DNA of 64,000 nt from Bacteroidota bacterium (GTDB lineage Bacteria; Bacteroidota; Bacteroidia; Chitinophagales; Chitinophagaceae), in assembly GCA_018268015.1 (NCBI GenBank), contig JAFDXJ010000027.1, forward strand, positions 1-64,000, written 5' to 3'. Each line of letters starts with the position of its first letter. Position 1 is the stretch's first letter. Shown here in pieces: positions 1 to 8,862 of this stretch. Position numbers and translations under genes: made by a program. The notes beneath the pieces were generated by a model. It did not search any database. It was not told where the DNA came from and saw only the letters and a list, made by a program, of their open reading frames with translations.

Positions 1-153
1 ATCATGGATATGCAGGGCAGAGAAATCAGCAGTCAGCATTTTGACCGGGTAAGCACTGCCACACTGAATATCCGCAGCTTAGCACAGGGCGCCTATTTTG
101 TACAAATAACCCAGGGAGAGAAAGTAGTAAGGTTGAAGATGGTGAAGGAGTAA
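1..153 (+). CDS. C-terminal type IX secretion sorting tail of a truncated protein
   Basis: Only the last 50 residues lie in the window; the frame is open at the left edge and stops with TAA at 151-153. The piece has the pattern of the Por secretion tail (type A): MQGRE near the start, then NIRSLAQGAYFVQI, then a basic end VRLKMVKE. In that family the tail directs a Sec-exported protein through the type IX secretion system and is removed at the cell surface. The passenger domain is outside the window, so its function cannot be given. A strong terminator follows about 50 bases downstream. Confidence 0.8.
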   Translation: MMDMQGREISSQHFDRVSTATLNIRSLAQGAYFVQITQGEKVVRLKMVKE

Positions 154-205
154 TGATTAATTGTGAATGGTTAATGGTTAATGGGGGAATTTGAATAGTT
201 AATTG

Positions 206-231
206 AAGCCGGGTGTTGTGCCCGGCTTTTT
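206..231 (+). terminator. Rho-independent terminator after the secreted-protein gene
   Basis: Perfect 8-base stem AAGCCGGG / CCCGGCTT around a 7-base loop, followed by TTTTT on the plus strand. It sits 53 bases after the stop codon of the sorting-tail gene. On the minus strand no T-run follows the stem, so it serves the plus-strand gene rather than the response regulator that ends at 302. Confidence 0.85.
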
Positions 232-301
232 GTATTTCTATTGATTTTCCATGCACCCATCAAGGCTTTGTACAGGGTTGAGCAGGGTAAAAAAACTATT
301 T

Positions 302-958
302 TCATTGAAGTTTCTTCCGGATCAATTTATGTTCATAAGCATATTTGATAAGTCCTATTACACTTCCGGTTTTTGTCTTTCTGAAAATGTTTTTTCTATG
401 TGTTTCAACTGTTCTTTCACTGATAAATAAAGTGTCAGCAATTTCCTTATTTGACAACTCCTCTTCTATCAAACCAATAATTTCAATTTCTCTTGCTGTA
501 AGATGAGTTTCTGCATTTTCTTTTTTTACATTTTTGAAGTTATCCAGTTCATGAATAATTTCATCGCTGAAGTAGATGCCCCCTTTTGCAATTTTGTGTA
601 AAGCTTCAAGAAGTTCTTTTTTGCCGGTATTTTTTAGGATATACCCGGAGATGTCCGCATCACAAATCATTTGGTTGACGGTCGTTCCCTGGCCACTCAT
701 ACTTAATGCCAGAATTTTTATTTGAGGAAATTTTTGTTTTACTTTTTTTGCTAACTCCTGCCCATTCATTTCAGGCATCATGATATCCGTCAGTAAAATG
801 TCTGCAGGTATTGCAGAAAGTTTTTCAAGCATTTCCTGAGGAAGGGTAGTACATAAGACGATGGAGAAATCGGGGTCATTTTCAAGTAAAGATTTAATTC
901 CGTCAATAACAATCTGGTGATCATCCACTATGGCTAACCTGATTTTTTGGGGATTCAT
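302..958 (-). CDS. NarL/FixJ-type DNA-binding response regulator
   Basis: 218 residues. Residues 6-122 are a receiver domain with the acidic pair D12-D13, phosphoacceptor D58 (TDIMMPEMNG) and K109. Residues 150-210 are a LuxR-type helix-turn-helix (LTAREIEI, NKEIADTLFISERTVETH). It should bind DNA when phosphorylated by the HisKA_3 kinase encoded 21 bases upstream, the usual pairing for this class. It is the last gene of a run that includes dapB and parAB, so its expression may be tied to that operon. Targets cannot be told from the sequence. Confidence 0.93.
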   Translation of the reverse strand: MNPQKIRLAIVDDHQIVIDGIKSLLENDPDFSIVLCTTLPQEMLEKLSAIPADILLTDIMMPEMNGQELAKKVKQKFPQIKILALSMSGQGTTVNQMICDADISGYILKNTGKKELLEALHKIAKGGIYFSDEIIHELDNFKNVKKENAETHLTAREIEIIGLIEEELSNKEIADTLFISERTVETHRKNIFRKTKTGSVIGLIKYAYEHKLIRKKLQ

Positions 959-979
959 TTCATTGGATTTTGGTGTAAA

Positions 980-2785
980 TTAAGTATTTTCTTCTATAGG
1001 CACATAAATAGCCACTAATGTGCCATTGCCGGGCTTACTATGCCAATCTACTTTTCCTTTGAGATAGCTGATACGCCTTAAAATATTTTTTAAGCCTATC
1101 CCATTAAAATGATTTAAATCTTCTGTATGAAATCCTACGCCATTATCTTCAATAGTTGCATTGACGCCATCCTCATCTTTTAGAATGGATATATCCAATC
1201 GAGTGGCCTGCGCATGTTTTAAAACATTGTTTACGCATTCCTGGATGATCCTGTAAAGTACAGCGCTCGTATTGGCATCTATGCCTTTATCCATTCCTTC
1301 CGTATGCAATTGAATTTGAACCTCATTCCGGTAAAGACGGTCTATAAATTTATTTAAAGCTTCTGGTAAACTGCCGGCCATTAATGCATTGGGCATCATA
1401 TTGTGTGAAACGGTACGAACTTCCCGGCAGCTTTCATCCACGAGGCTAACGATTTTTTCATAGTTCCTTTTTTGTTTTTCCGATTCAAAATGAATTTCAC
1501 TTTCCAGAGCGGATAAATTCATTTTGGCGGCGCTCATCATTTGACCTATGCCATCATGCAAATCTCCCGCAATCCTTTTGCGTTCATTTTCTTCAGCAAC
1601 AATCACTGCCTGCGTCGTTAAGGATTGTTGGGTAATGATGGCAGATTGCAACTTGGACTGTTGTTTCAAAGAATAACGCCTGTACCAGGAAAAGCCCAGG
1701 GCAGAAAGCAAAATGAGTAGCGCAATAAATCCGGTGATCCAATAATTGCGTTTGGTAATTTCCAGTTGTTGATGCAGTATTTGTTTTTCCTTTTCGGCCG
1801 TTTCATATTTTGCGGATAATTCTTCTACCTGTTTCGCAGAAGAAATTTTGTAAATAGAATCTTTCAGATCAGCAGATTTTTTAAAATATTGAAGTGCTTG
1901 CATCGGGTCATTATTTGCAGTAGCGATATCTGCCAATTCTTTGTAATTAATCATCATTAAGTCAGGATAATTTTTCGGCGCAATGAGATCAATACTTTTC
2001 AGGTAACTACTTTTTGCTTTTTCGTAATTTTTTTCGGCTAAATACATAGCGCCCAGGTCTGTATAGATCAAAGCGATACTCAAAGTATCTTTTAACTTTT
2101 CCCGAATGGCTAAAGCGGCTAAATTATTTTTTTCTGCTTCTTTGAAATTCTCCTGGATAACATAAACGCCGGCCATAAAATTCATGGCATAAGAAATGCC
2201 TAACTGGTCATTGAGCTGCTTACAAATTTCTAATGAAGATTGATAATTTTGAAGGGCGGCAGCGTAATTTTTTTCGTACTCATAAACTACGCCACTTTCA
2301 TTATAAATCAATGAAATTCCCCGCTTGTCTTTAAGTCTTACAAAGAGATCCATGGCTTTATCATAAAACTGGTGCGCTCGTTCATAATTCCCTGTTTTCC
2401 GAAAAAGTTTAGCCAACCCATTATAAGTATAAGCCAGATCTGTAAATGCATTTTTCTTTTCCAGCAATTCTACGGATCGGTAATAATAACTCGCCGTGCT
2501 ATCATAGATGCCTTTAAAATAAAAAGATCCCGCCAGAGTTTGATAAAATTTACCCATAGCTATACTGTCGTTTAGATGAACGGCAATGGCCAATCCTTTA
2601 CGTGCATAAAGCATATTGTCATCAAAGCTGACCTGCATCGAGGCGAGCCGGTAATATGCATCCATTATTTTTTGAGGATTTTGGGAAGACTGTGTAATGG
2701 CTAAAAGGCTGTCAATAGCGGGTGGCTGAGATCGAACAGGAATTATAAAAATTAAGATGAAAATGAATAAGCAGTAGTATTTCAT
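980..2785 (-). CDS. TPR-containing HisKA_3 sensor histidine kinase
   Basis: 601 residues: signal peptide (1-19), a periplasmic helical array of tetratricopeptide repeats (about 25-310), a coiled stretch (315-345), one membrane helix (349-367), then a NarX/LytS-like kinase. The dimerisation and phosphoacceptor box ERKRIAGDLHDGIGQ has H410; the ATPase has the N box QECVNNVLKHA (515-525) and the glycine boxes DNGVGF (547-552) and GIGL (562-565). TPR kinases of this layout are common in Bacteroidota. The ATG overlaps the dapB stop as ATGA, so translation is probably coupled. Partner is the NarL-type regulator just downstream. The input signal is unknown; the periplasmic TPR array suggests a protein partner. 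Confidence 0.92.
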   Translation of the reverse strand: MKYYCLFIFILIFIIPVRSQPPAIDSLLAITQSSQNPQKIMDAYYRLASMQVSFDDNMLYARKGLAIAVHLNDSIAMGKFYQTLAGSFYFKGIYDSTASYYYRSVELLEKKNAFTDLAYTYNGLAKLFRKTGNYERAHQFYDKAMDLFVRLKDKRGISLIYNESGVVYEYEKNYAAALQNYQSSLEICKQLNDQLGISYAMNFMAGVYVIQENFKEAEKNNLAALAIREKLKDTLSIALIYTDLGAMYLAEKNYEKAKSSYLKSIDLIAPKNYPDLMMINYKELADIATANNDPMQALQYFKKSADLKDSIYKISSAKQVEELSAKYETAEKEKQILHQQLEITKRNYWITGFIALLILLSALGFSWYRRYSLKQQSKLQSAIITQQSLTTQAVIVAEENERKRIAGDLHDGIGQMMSAAKMNLSALESEIHFESEKQKRNYEKIVSLVDESCREVRTVSHNMMPNALMAGSLPEALNKFIDRLYRNEVQIQLHTEGMDKGIDANTSAVLYRIIQECVNNVLKHAQATRLDISILKDEDGVNATIEDNGVGFHTEDLNHFNGIGLKNILRRISYLKGKVDWHSKPGNGTLVAIYVPIEENT

Positions 2786-3504
2786 GTTAATTGATTCAAC
2801 ACATCATTCATGGAGAAGATACCTCTTTTTTGTTGCATAAACTCGGCTGCTGCCAATGCGCCAATGGCAAATCCTTTGCGGTTAAATGCATTATGCCGGA
2901 TAACAATTTCATCATCTCCGGAGAAATATTTGACAATATGTATTCCTGCAATTTCATCCTCCCTTTTACTAATGATCGGTAATACTTTTTTCTCTTCGCT
3001 TTCCGCATTGACCCATTTTTCTTTATCCGGGTTTATATCAATAATCTGATTGGCAAGTGTAATAGCTGTTCCACTCGGGGAATCCTTTTTATGTACATGA
3101 TGCACTTCCTCAATACTAACATTGAATTCTTTTTTGTCTTTCATGATCCCCGCAAGGAAATCATTTAATTCAAAAAAAAGATTTACCCCGATACTAAAAT
3201 TGCTGGCATACAAAAATCCGCCATTTTTTTCTTTACAGGCATCCGTTACTTCCCGCCAATGATTGAGCCATCCTGTAGTGCCGGAAACAATGGGAACACC
3301 TGCATTAAAACAAGAAAGGATATTACTCACGGCAACTTTCGGATGAGAAAAATCTATACATACATCTCCACGTTGTATGTTTTCTGTGGTGAAATCATCC
3401 GGATTGCCAGAATGAATTTTCAAAACGATTTCATGCCCTTTAGTGAGGGCAATTTCTTCAATGGCTTTTCCCATTTTCCCATATCCGGCTAATATGATCT
3501 TCAT
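2782..3504 (-). CDS. dapB: 4-hydroxy-tetrahydrodipicolinate reductase
   Basis: 240 residues, the short form seen in Bacteroidota. It makes tetrahydrodipicolinate in the lysine/meso-diaminopimelate pathway and so feeds peptidoglycan synthesis in the cytoplasm. Visible are the N-terminal nucleotide-binding loop AGYGKMGKAI, the SGTTGW segment near 74-79, and the substrate/catalytic motif EVHHVHKKDSPSGTA (133-147) with the paired histidines and lysines of the family. It lies between the DUF5683 gene, 64 bases upstream, and a histidine kinase whose start overlaps its stop by four bases. Confidence 0.95.
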   Translation of the reverse strand: MKIILAGYGKMGKAIEEIALTKGHEIVLKIHSGNPDDFTTENIQRGDVCIDFSHPKVAVSNILSCFNAGVPIVSGTTGWLNHWREVTDACKEKNGGFLYASNFSIGVNLFFELNDFLAGIMKDKKEFNVSIEEVHHVHKKDSPSGTAITLANQIIDINPDKEKWVNAESEEKKVLPIISKREDEIAGIHIVKYFSGDDEIVIRHNAFNRKGFAIGALAAAEFMQQKRGIFSMNDVLNQLT

Positions 3505-3568
3505 CTTATCTTTTCAAAAGTAATAATAAGATTTTATTTGAAAACAGGATCGAAGAAAAAATGGAAGG

Positions 3569-4204
3569 CTATTTCTTAACGGGGTTTTTAAAATTTAAAA
3601 CAATTCCTAATCCCATTGTTTTAAATTGTGGATTTATTTCAGGCCTGATATCCATGCTAAGGTCGTCACTTACATCAAAGTGTTTCAAATGTGCGAAAAC
3701 AGTAGCGTCTGCCACATTTAAACCCCACACTATGATAAACCATAAAGTAGAATAGTCCCGGTCTTTTCGAAATTGGTTGCGATAAAATTGCAAACTCGTC
3801 GGGTTACTGATGAGGGGTTGTAATTTTGGGTCAATGGTGGGAAAAAGAGCGCTATCATTATTCACGACGATGTTATAAGCATCGCGTGTTTTTTTATACC
3901 ATTTATTGTTGTAGAAATAAGTTACCGTAGGTATAGCCAGTGCACCATACACGATGGGGATCTTCCAATATTCTTTATTATAAGCTTGCCCCCATCCCGG
4001 AAGAATAGCAGAGCGCAAAGTGGCCTTACGGGGATCATGTTTTTGTAGAAAAGCTATTTTATTGGTATCGGCAACCTGGCTCGATGCTGTTTTTGGCAAT
4101 AAGGCTGTATCTGTTGAAACCCTTATACTGTCCGTATCCTGAGCTCTCAGCAGTGAGCTGCTCACAAGGAAAAAGACGAATAAGCAAAATTTTTTAATCG
4201 CCAT
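3569..4204 (-). CDS. DUF5683 membrane protein of the parAB-dapB cluster
   Basis: 211 residues with a signal-like N-terminus (1-21), a low-complexity Thr/Ser stretch, then the core recognised as DUF5683: LPGWGQAYNKEYWK followed by hydrophobic segments near 80-100 and 150-170. The function is not known. From memory of Bacteroidota genomes, this gene commonly sits between parB and dapB, as here, with only two bases between it and parB. It is most likely an inner-membrane protein. Its conserved place between chromosome partition and peptidoglycan-precursor genes suggests a link to cell growth or division, but that is inference. Confidence 0.85.
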   Translation of the reverse strand: MAIKKFCLFVFFLVSSSLLRAQDTDSIRVSTDTALLPKTASSQVADTNKIAFLQKHDPRKATLRSAILPGWGQAYNKEYWKIPIVYGALAIPTVTYFYNNKWYKKTRDAYNIVVNNDSALFPTIDPKLQPLISNPTSLQFYRNQFRKDRDYSTLWFIIVWGLNVADATVFAHLKHFDVSDDLSMDIRPEINPQFKTMGLGIVLNFKNPVKK

Positions 4205-4206
4205 AT

Positions 4207-5127
4207 TTAATCAATCTGTACCTGCATGAGGGTGAGGATTTTATTCAATTCTTCCAGCGAAAAATATTCGATTTGTATTTTTCCGGCGCCTTTTGAAACA
4301 TTATGTTGCAAAAATACTTTTGTGGAAAAATGCGATGCCAATGTGTCTTCCAGCCTTTTATATACCGGTGACAGATTATTTTTCCCCGGAATTTTTTTTC
4401 CGGTCTTTTCTTTAGACAACTGCCGTACCAGTTCTTCCGTTTGCCTTACACTTAATTGTTTATTTTTTATTTCATTAAAAACAAATAATTGCTTATCCAC
4501 TGTATCTATATTGATTAATGCACGTGCATGCCCCATACTGAGTATGCTCTGGCGAACTGCAAGTTGAATCTCTGGAGGTAATTTTAATAGTCGGAGATAG
4601 TTGGCGACGGTACTTCTTTCTTTGCCCATTCTTTCTGCAACCTGCTCCTGAGTATAATGAATTTCATCCATCATGCGCTTATAGCTGAGTGAAATTTCTA
4701 TGGCATTCAGGTCTTCTCTTTGCAGGTTTTCCAACAGCGCTAATTCGAGTAGTTGAATATCATTGGCCTGTCGGATATAGGCGGGTACTTCTGTGAGACC
4801 TGCTATCTTAGCTGCTCTGAGCCTTCGTTCGCCTGCTATCAATTGAAATCTTCCTTCATTCGTTTTTGATACGGTGATCGGTTGAATAATATCATGTTGA
4901 CGGATAGATGCAGCTAATTCCTTTAATGCCTGGTCATCAAAATTTTTACGTGGGTTTTTAGGATTCGCATCTATGAGTTGAATAGGAATACGGTTTGAGC
5001 TGGTGGCCGCATCCATGACGGTATTCTGCAGTTTACCTGCTGTCGTTTTCAGGTCAGCATCTATATTTTCGAGCAAAGAACGAATGCCTTTGCCCAGCAT
5101 CTCTTTATTTTGTTTTAATTTGGACAT
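4207..5127 (-). CDS. parB: ParB/Spo0J-family chromosome partition protein
   Basis: 306 residues. The N-terminal ParB/Srx domain (about 48-140) carries NPRKNF and the AGERRLRAAK box that forms the CTP pocket in studied ParBs. A helix-turn-helix follows (YTQEQVAERMGKERSTVANY, about 160-180), then a linker and a dimerisation tail. ParB loads on parS sites and slides as a clamp, working with the ParA encoded 42 bases upstream. No parS-like 16-mer was found inside the window, so the centromere must be elsewhere or be diverged. Confidence 0.95.
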   Translation of the reverse strand: MSKLKQNKEMLGKGIRSLLENIDADLKTTAGKLQNTVMDAATSSNRIPIQLIDANPKNPRKNFDDQALKELAASIRQHDIIQPITVSKTNEGRFQLIAGERRLRAAKIAGLTEVPAYIRQANDIQLLELALLENLQREDLNAIEISLSYKRMMDEIHYTQEQVAERMGKERSTVANYLRLLKLPPEIQLAVRQSILSMGHARALINIDTVDKQLFVFNEIKNKQLSVRQTEELVRQLSKEKTGKKIPGKNNLSPVYKRLEDTLASHFSTKVFLQHNVSKGAGKIQIEYFSLEELNKILTLMQVQID

Positions 5128-5169
5128 GCAAAAAGAATAATGAATAATTGTTAAATAAAGATTGTCCTT

Positions 5170-5970
5170 TTATTCCAGGATACGCTCTTCCTGTTTCATT
5201 TTGGTAAGATTATTTTTTTGAAGTACTTCTTTTGCAAGATTCATATAATTGATAGAACCTTTACTATGTGCATCAAATAAAATAACAGGTTTACCAAAAC
5301 TGGGCGCTTCACTCAACCTTGTATTTCTGTGAATAATTGTGTTAAAAACCATTTCATCAAAATGTCTGCGTACTTCACTCACCACCTGGTTACAAAGTCT
5401 GAGTCTGCCATCATACATCGTCATCAGGATTCCTTCTATTTGTAAATTTTTATTTAACCTGTTTTGTACAATTTTAATGGTATTCAATAATTTCCCCAAA
5501 CCTTCCAGCGCAAAAAATTCACATTGAACCGGAACGATCACACTATCAGATGCGGTTAATGTATTCACGGTAATAAGCCCAAGAGAAGGCGATGCGTCTA
5601 TGATGATAAAATCATACTCATCTCGTATGGATGCCAGGATTTGTTTGACAACGGTTTCCCTGTTTGGGAAATGAATCATTTCAATTTCTGCACCCACAAG
5701 ATCTATGTGAGAAGGGATGAGATCAAGATTTGGGATTTCCGTTTTTAAAATGACATCTTTTGCAGCAACCTGGTTCACCATGCAATCGTATAAGCTGCTG
5801 GTTACATTGTGCAGGTCAAAACCTACGCCGGTTGTGCTATTTGCCTGAGGATCTGCATCTACTAATAAAGTTTTAAATTCAAGTACACCCAGGCTTGCAG
5901 CCAGGTTAATGGCTGTAGTGGTTTTACCCACACCTCCTTTTTGATTTGCCACACCAATGATTCTTGCCAT
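5170..5970 (-). CDS. parA: ParA/Soj-family partition ATPase
   Basis: 266 residues. Deviant Walker A motif KGGVGKTTT starts at residue 11, the switch region contains DADPQANST, and Walker B lies in FIIIDASPSLG. The absence of an N-terminal DNA-binding extension and the length fit the chromosomal Soj type. It binds DNA nonspecifically as an ATP dimer and positions ParB-parS complexes. It lies between a UPF0173 hydrolase (15 bases upstream) and parB (42 bases downstream), all on the minus strand and apparently co-transcribed. Confidence 0.96.
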   Translation of the reverse strand: MARIIGVANQKGGVGKTTTAINLAASLGVLEFKTLLVDADPQANSTTGVGFDLHNVTSSLYDCMVNQVAAKDVILKTEIPNLDLIPSHIDLVGAEIEMIHFPNRETVVKQILASIRDEYDFIIIDASPSLGLITVNTLTASDSVIVPVQCEFFALEGLGKLLNTIKIVQNRLNKNLQIEGILMTMYDGRLRLCNQVVSEVRRHFDEMVFNTIIHRNTRLSEAPSFGKPVILFDAHSKGSINYMNLAKEVLQKNNLTKMKQEERILE

Positions 5971-5985
5971 ATATTCAGGGACGAT

Positions 5986-6690
5986 TTATAAAGATGATAG
6001 GTTGGTTTTTATGTCTATGGTTTCACCAATTTGAGGAAGCATTAAATGCATACCGGCCTGAGCAAATGCTTCAATAGCTTTTCCCGGATCAATGCTGATT
6101 GGCGGAAAAGTATTGTAGTGTATGCCCACAGCTTCACTGCATTGTACAAAATGACAGGCATCTATGGCATCATACACATCCATCGTGAAATTACCTCCTA
6201 TTGGTAAAATGGAAAAATCCAATTTGCTCCAACGGGGAATCAACTGCATATCCATTGTTAAGGCCGTGTCTCCCGCATAATAAAAATTTCCATCCGGTGT
6301 ATTAAAAACAAATCCCATCGGGTTGCCGGCATAAGTGCCATCACCCAATGAAGAGGAATGCACTGCCTGTACACCCCGAACTGTTCCAAAGTCAAAAGGT
6401 ATAGGCCCTCCATGATTCATTCCATGTACATGGGTAATCCCATTTGCTTCCAGCCAATAGGAAATTTCAGCAGGAGCTACACATAAGGCATTTGTGCGTC
6501 GAGCTATTCCCAGCAGATCCGTTGTATGATCTCCATGCCCATGCGAAACAAAAATGTAATCTGCTTCTATTTTTTTTATATCAATATTTCGAGCTGCCTC
6601 ATTGCCGGAAATAAAAGGATCAAACAATAGTTTTTTTCCATTTGTTTCTATTAAAAAACAGGCATGCCCATAAAAAGTGAGATGGATCAT
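5986..6690 (-). CDS. UPF0173-type metal-dependent hydrolase
   Basis: 234 residues with a metallo-beta-lactamase fold. The metal motif SHGHGDH has H50, H52, D54 and H55; further ligands are plausible in YAGDTAL and near GIHYNTF. The length and the opening MIHLTFYGHACFLIE match the UPF0173 (YtkL-like) family, whose physiological substrate is not settled. It is the first gene of the parA operon, 15 bases ahead of parA, and has a good promoter 29 to 61 bases upstream of its ATG. Confidence 0.9.
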   Translation of the reverse strand: MIHLTFYGHACFLIETNGKKLLFDPFISGNEAARNIDIKKIEADYIFVSHGHGDHTTDLLGIARRTNALCVAPAEISYWLEANGITHVHGMNHGGPIPFDFGTVRGVQAVHSSSLGDGTYAGNPMGFVFNTPDGNFYYAGDTALTMDMQLIPRWSKLDFSILPIGGNFTMDVYDAIDACHFVQCSEAVGIHYNTFPPISIDPGKAIEAFAQAGMHLMLPQIGETIDIKTNLSSL

Positions 6691-6718
6691 TTGAGTATCT
6701 CTTATGTGGATGAATCTG

Positions 6719-6751
6719 CGAAATTAATTTTTAGCCATGATTTTTCCCAAA
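6719..6751 (-). promoter_or_regulatory. Promoter of the UPF0173-parAB-dapB-kinase operon
   Basis: On the minus strand TTTG (6751-6748) is followed after exactly 21 bases by TAATTTCG (6726-6719), one mismatch from the Bacteroidota -7 box TAnnTTTG. The predicted transcript would begin near 6715, about 25 bases before the ATG at 6690. The same 21-base spacing appears at the trxA promoter. Confidence 0.6.
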
Positions 6752-6877
6752 CTTATCCCTGTTCTGTGGATATATCCTTGTTAAAAAAAACTTTTAGGAT
6801 GATTTGTTCAAATCCTGTACGGCATGTTGTTGCCCTATTGGTTCATCATTTGTTGTTTAATTTGCAAAAAAATAACC

Positions 6878-8119
6878 ATGAGAAACTGGTATGGGAGTTG
6901 GGTCATCGTACTCATTATTTTATTGATTGATTTTTATGTGTACTATGTGATACGTACCGTATTTGCAGGTGATCGGAGCAGGATGACATTTACCTATATC
7001 TACTGGACTGTGTCAGTAGGCATGTTGGCTTTTATTGTATCCTTTCCGGCTATTCATTATTTTGAAGCACATATCATCCTGCGTAGTTATATTTTCGCAA
7101 TCATACTGGGAATCCTTTTTGCCAAGTTGATTGGCGCTGTTTTTTTCCTTGCAGATGACATCCGACGGGGCTTTCTATGGATCATGTCGAAGACTTTTTA
7201 TAAAACAGGAGTAGATTTCACTCCAACAGAAACTACGATCAGCCGTTCTGTTTTTCTTACCTGGACTGGAATAGCTATGGGTAGTGGCTTGTTTGCTTCA
7301 CTTTTATACGGCTTTTCCAATAAATATGATTACCAGGTAAAAAAAGTAAAACTCACTTTTGCCAATTTGCCTCAAGCTTTTCGCGGCTTGCGTATTTTAC
7401 ATATCAGTGATATTCATAGTGGCAGTTTTACCAATAAAGAAGCTGTGAATAAAGGTGTGGATATGGCTTTGGCACAAAAAGCAGATATCATACTTTTTAC
7501 AGGTGATCTGGTAAATGATAAAGCAATTGAAATGAAAGATTATATGGATGTCTTCAGCCGCATTACAGCACCCATGGGCGTTTACAGCACTTTGGGTAAT
7601 CATGATTATGGGGATTATACAAGTTGGCCAAGTCCTGAAGCCAAGATGCAAAATCTTGAAGATTTAAAAGAAGTAGAAGCCAAACTGGGATGGAAGCTAT
7701 TAATGAATGAACATGTTATCCTGGAAAAAAAGGGTGAAAAGATTGCATTAATAGGTATTGAAAACTGGAGCGCATTCGGGAGCTTTCCCAAGTATGGAAA
7801 ACTCAAAGAAGCATATACCGGCACAGAAGAATATCCATTTAAAATTTTGATGAGCCATGACCCAAGCCACTGGGATGCACAGATCAGGCCTGAATTTCCG
7901 GATATAGACCTTACACTTAGTGGTCATACACATGGTATGCAATTCGGTGTGGAAAATCCTTATTTTAAATGGAGCCCCGTACAATGGTTTTATAAAGAAT
8001 GGGCCGGATTGTATGAAGAAAAAAATCAGAAAATATATGTAAACAGGGGTTGGGGATTTATCGGTTATCCCGGACGTGTAGGTATATTACCTGAAATTAC
8101 CTTGATTGAACTTGCCTAA
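6878..8119 (+). CDS. Membrane-anchored calcineurin-like metallophosphoesterase
   Basis: About 413 residues from the chosen ATG; a longer frame from 6824 exists, but MRNWYGSW gives a normal membrane start. Four hydrophobic segments fill the first 150 residues. The phosphoesterase domain follows with all metal motifs in order: HISDIHSG, FTGDLVND, LGNHDYGD, MSHDP and SGHTHGMQ. The layout resembles YkuE/YaeI-type enzymes, some of which act on lipid phosphates such as UDP-diacylglucosamine; the substrate here is not known. It is divergent from the par operon and ends before a weak terminator. Confidence 0.9.
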   Translation: MRNWYGSWVIVLIILLIDFYVYYVIRTVFAGDRSRMTFTYIYWTVSVGMLAFIVSFPAIHYFEAHIILRSYIFAIILGILFAKLIGAVFFLADDIRRGFLWIMSKTFYKTGVDFTPTETTISRSVFLTWTGIAMGSGLFASLLYGFSNKYDYQVKKVKLTFANLPQAFRGLRILHISDIHSGSFTNKEAVNKGVDMALAQKADIILFTGDLVNDKAIEMKDYMDVFSRITAPMGVYSTLGNHDYGDYTSWPSPEAKMQNLEDLKEVEAKLGWKLLMNEHVILEKKGEKIALIGIENWSAFGSFPKYGKLKEAYTGTEEYPFKILMSHDPSHWDAQIRPEFPDIDLTLSGHTHGMQFGVENPYFKWSPVQWFYKEWAGLYEEKNQKIYVNRGWGFIGYPGRVGILPEITLIELA

Positions 8120-8144
8120 TTCCTCAACTTAATTCAAACTTTAT

Positions 8145-8172
8145 ACAGGGAGATAACCTGTTAATTTTTTTT
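8145..8172 (+). terminator. Weak Rho-independent terminator after the phosphoesterase gene
   Basis: A 5-base stem ACAGG / CCTGT with a 7-base loop is followed by TAA and eight Ts. The stem is short, so efficiency is uncertain. It lies 25 bases after the stop codon and before the next plus-strand gene. Confidence 0.5.
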
Positions 8173-8256
8173 GAAATAAAAAAGATAAACAATAGTCAAT
8201 TAGGGTTGTCGTTTTATTGAATGGCATGAAATTAGCCATAAAATAAAAAATTACAC

Positions 8257-8841
8257 ATGAAAAAAATAGTATTGATAGCCGCCGGTTTTTTGTTTTTTCA
8301 AACAATAAGTCAGGCCCAAAGTTTTCATCTTGGTGCAAAAGCCGGAGTAAACCTCAATAAAATTGACGGGCAAGCTTTTAAAGATGGTTTTGAAGCAGGT
8401 TTTCATTTAGGAGGATTTGTAGAAATCAACCTGAGCAATACCCTGGGAATTCAACCGGAGATATTATTTAATCAGACAAATACAACGGTTGCCAGTAATG
8501 CCACAGATATTTATAACCTGGCTTTAAATGGGGAGAAAAAAACTTTGAATTATTTAAGCATTCCTATATTGTTACGCATCAACGCCGGTAAACTGCTCAC
8601 CTTTAATCTTGGACCGCAGTATAGTATTTTAATGAATACGCATGAAACCATTTTGCAAAATGGTGAAGATGCTTTTAAATCCGGTGATTTGGCAGCCGTA
8701 TTAGGCGCACAAGTAAACCTGGGTTCTCTAAAAGTTTATGGCAGGTATAATATAGGGCTGAATAACATTAACGATATAGATAACCAGGACAAATGGAAAA
8801 ACCAGCAAATTCAATTAGGGCTTGCTTTTAGATTACTTTAA
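8257..8841 (+). CDS. Small outer-membrane beta-barrel protein (PorT-like family)
   Basis: 194 residues: signal peptide ending near SQAQ (about residue 21), then alternating strands typical of the eight-stranded OMP_b-brl_2/PorT-like barrels of Bacteroidota (FHLGAKAGVNLNKI, GIQPEILFNQ, YLSIPILLRI, FNLGPQYSILM, VYGRYNIGL) and a C-terminal strand ending in a hydrophobic residue. The function is unknown. A monocistronic gene with its own strong terminator; the neighbours are unrelated. Confidence 0.85.
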   Translation: MKKIVLIAAGFLFFQTISQAQSFHLGAKAGVNLNKIDGQAFKDGFEAGFHLGGFVEINLSNTLGIQPEILFNQTNTTVASNATDIYNLALNGEKKTLNYLSIPILLRINAGKLLTFNLGPQYSILMNTHETILQNGEDAFKSGDLAAVLGAQVNLGSLKVYGRYNIGLNNINDIDNQDKWKNQQIQLGLAFRLL

Positions 8842-8862
8842 AAATTTATTTAACACTAAAAG

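Noticed and set aside
151-182. GGTTAAT tandem repeat after the sorting-tail gene
   Set aside because: Two short copies only; simple AT-rich sequence without wider array.
6664-6930. 88-codon frame overlapping the UPF0173 start and the phosphoesterase start
   Set aside because: Overlaps two well-supported genes and has no recognisable protein features.
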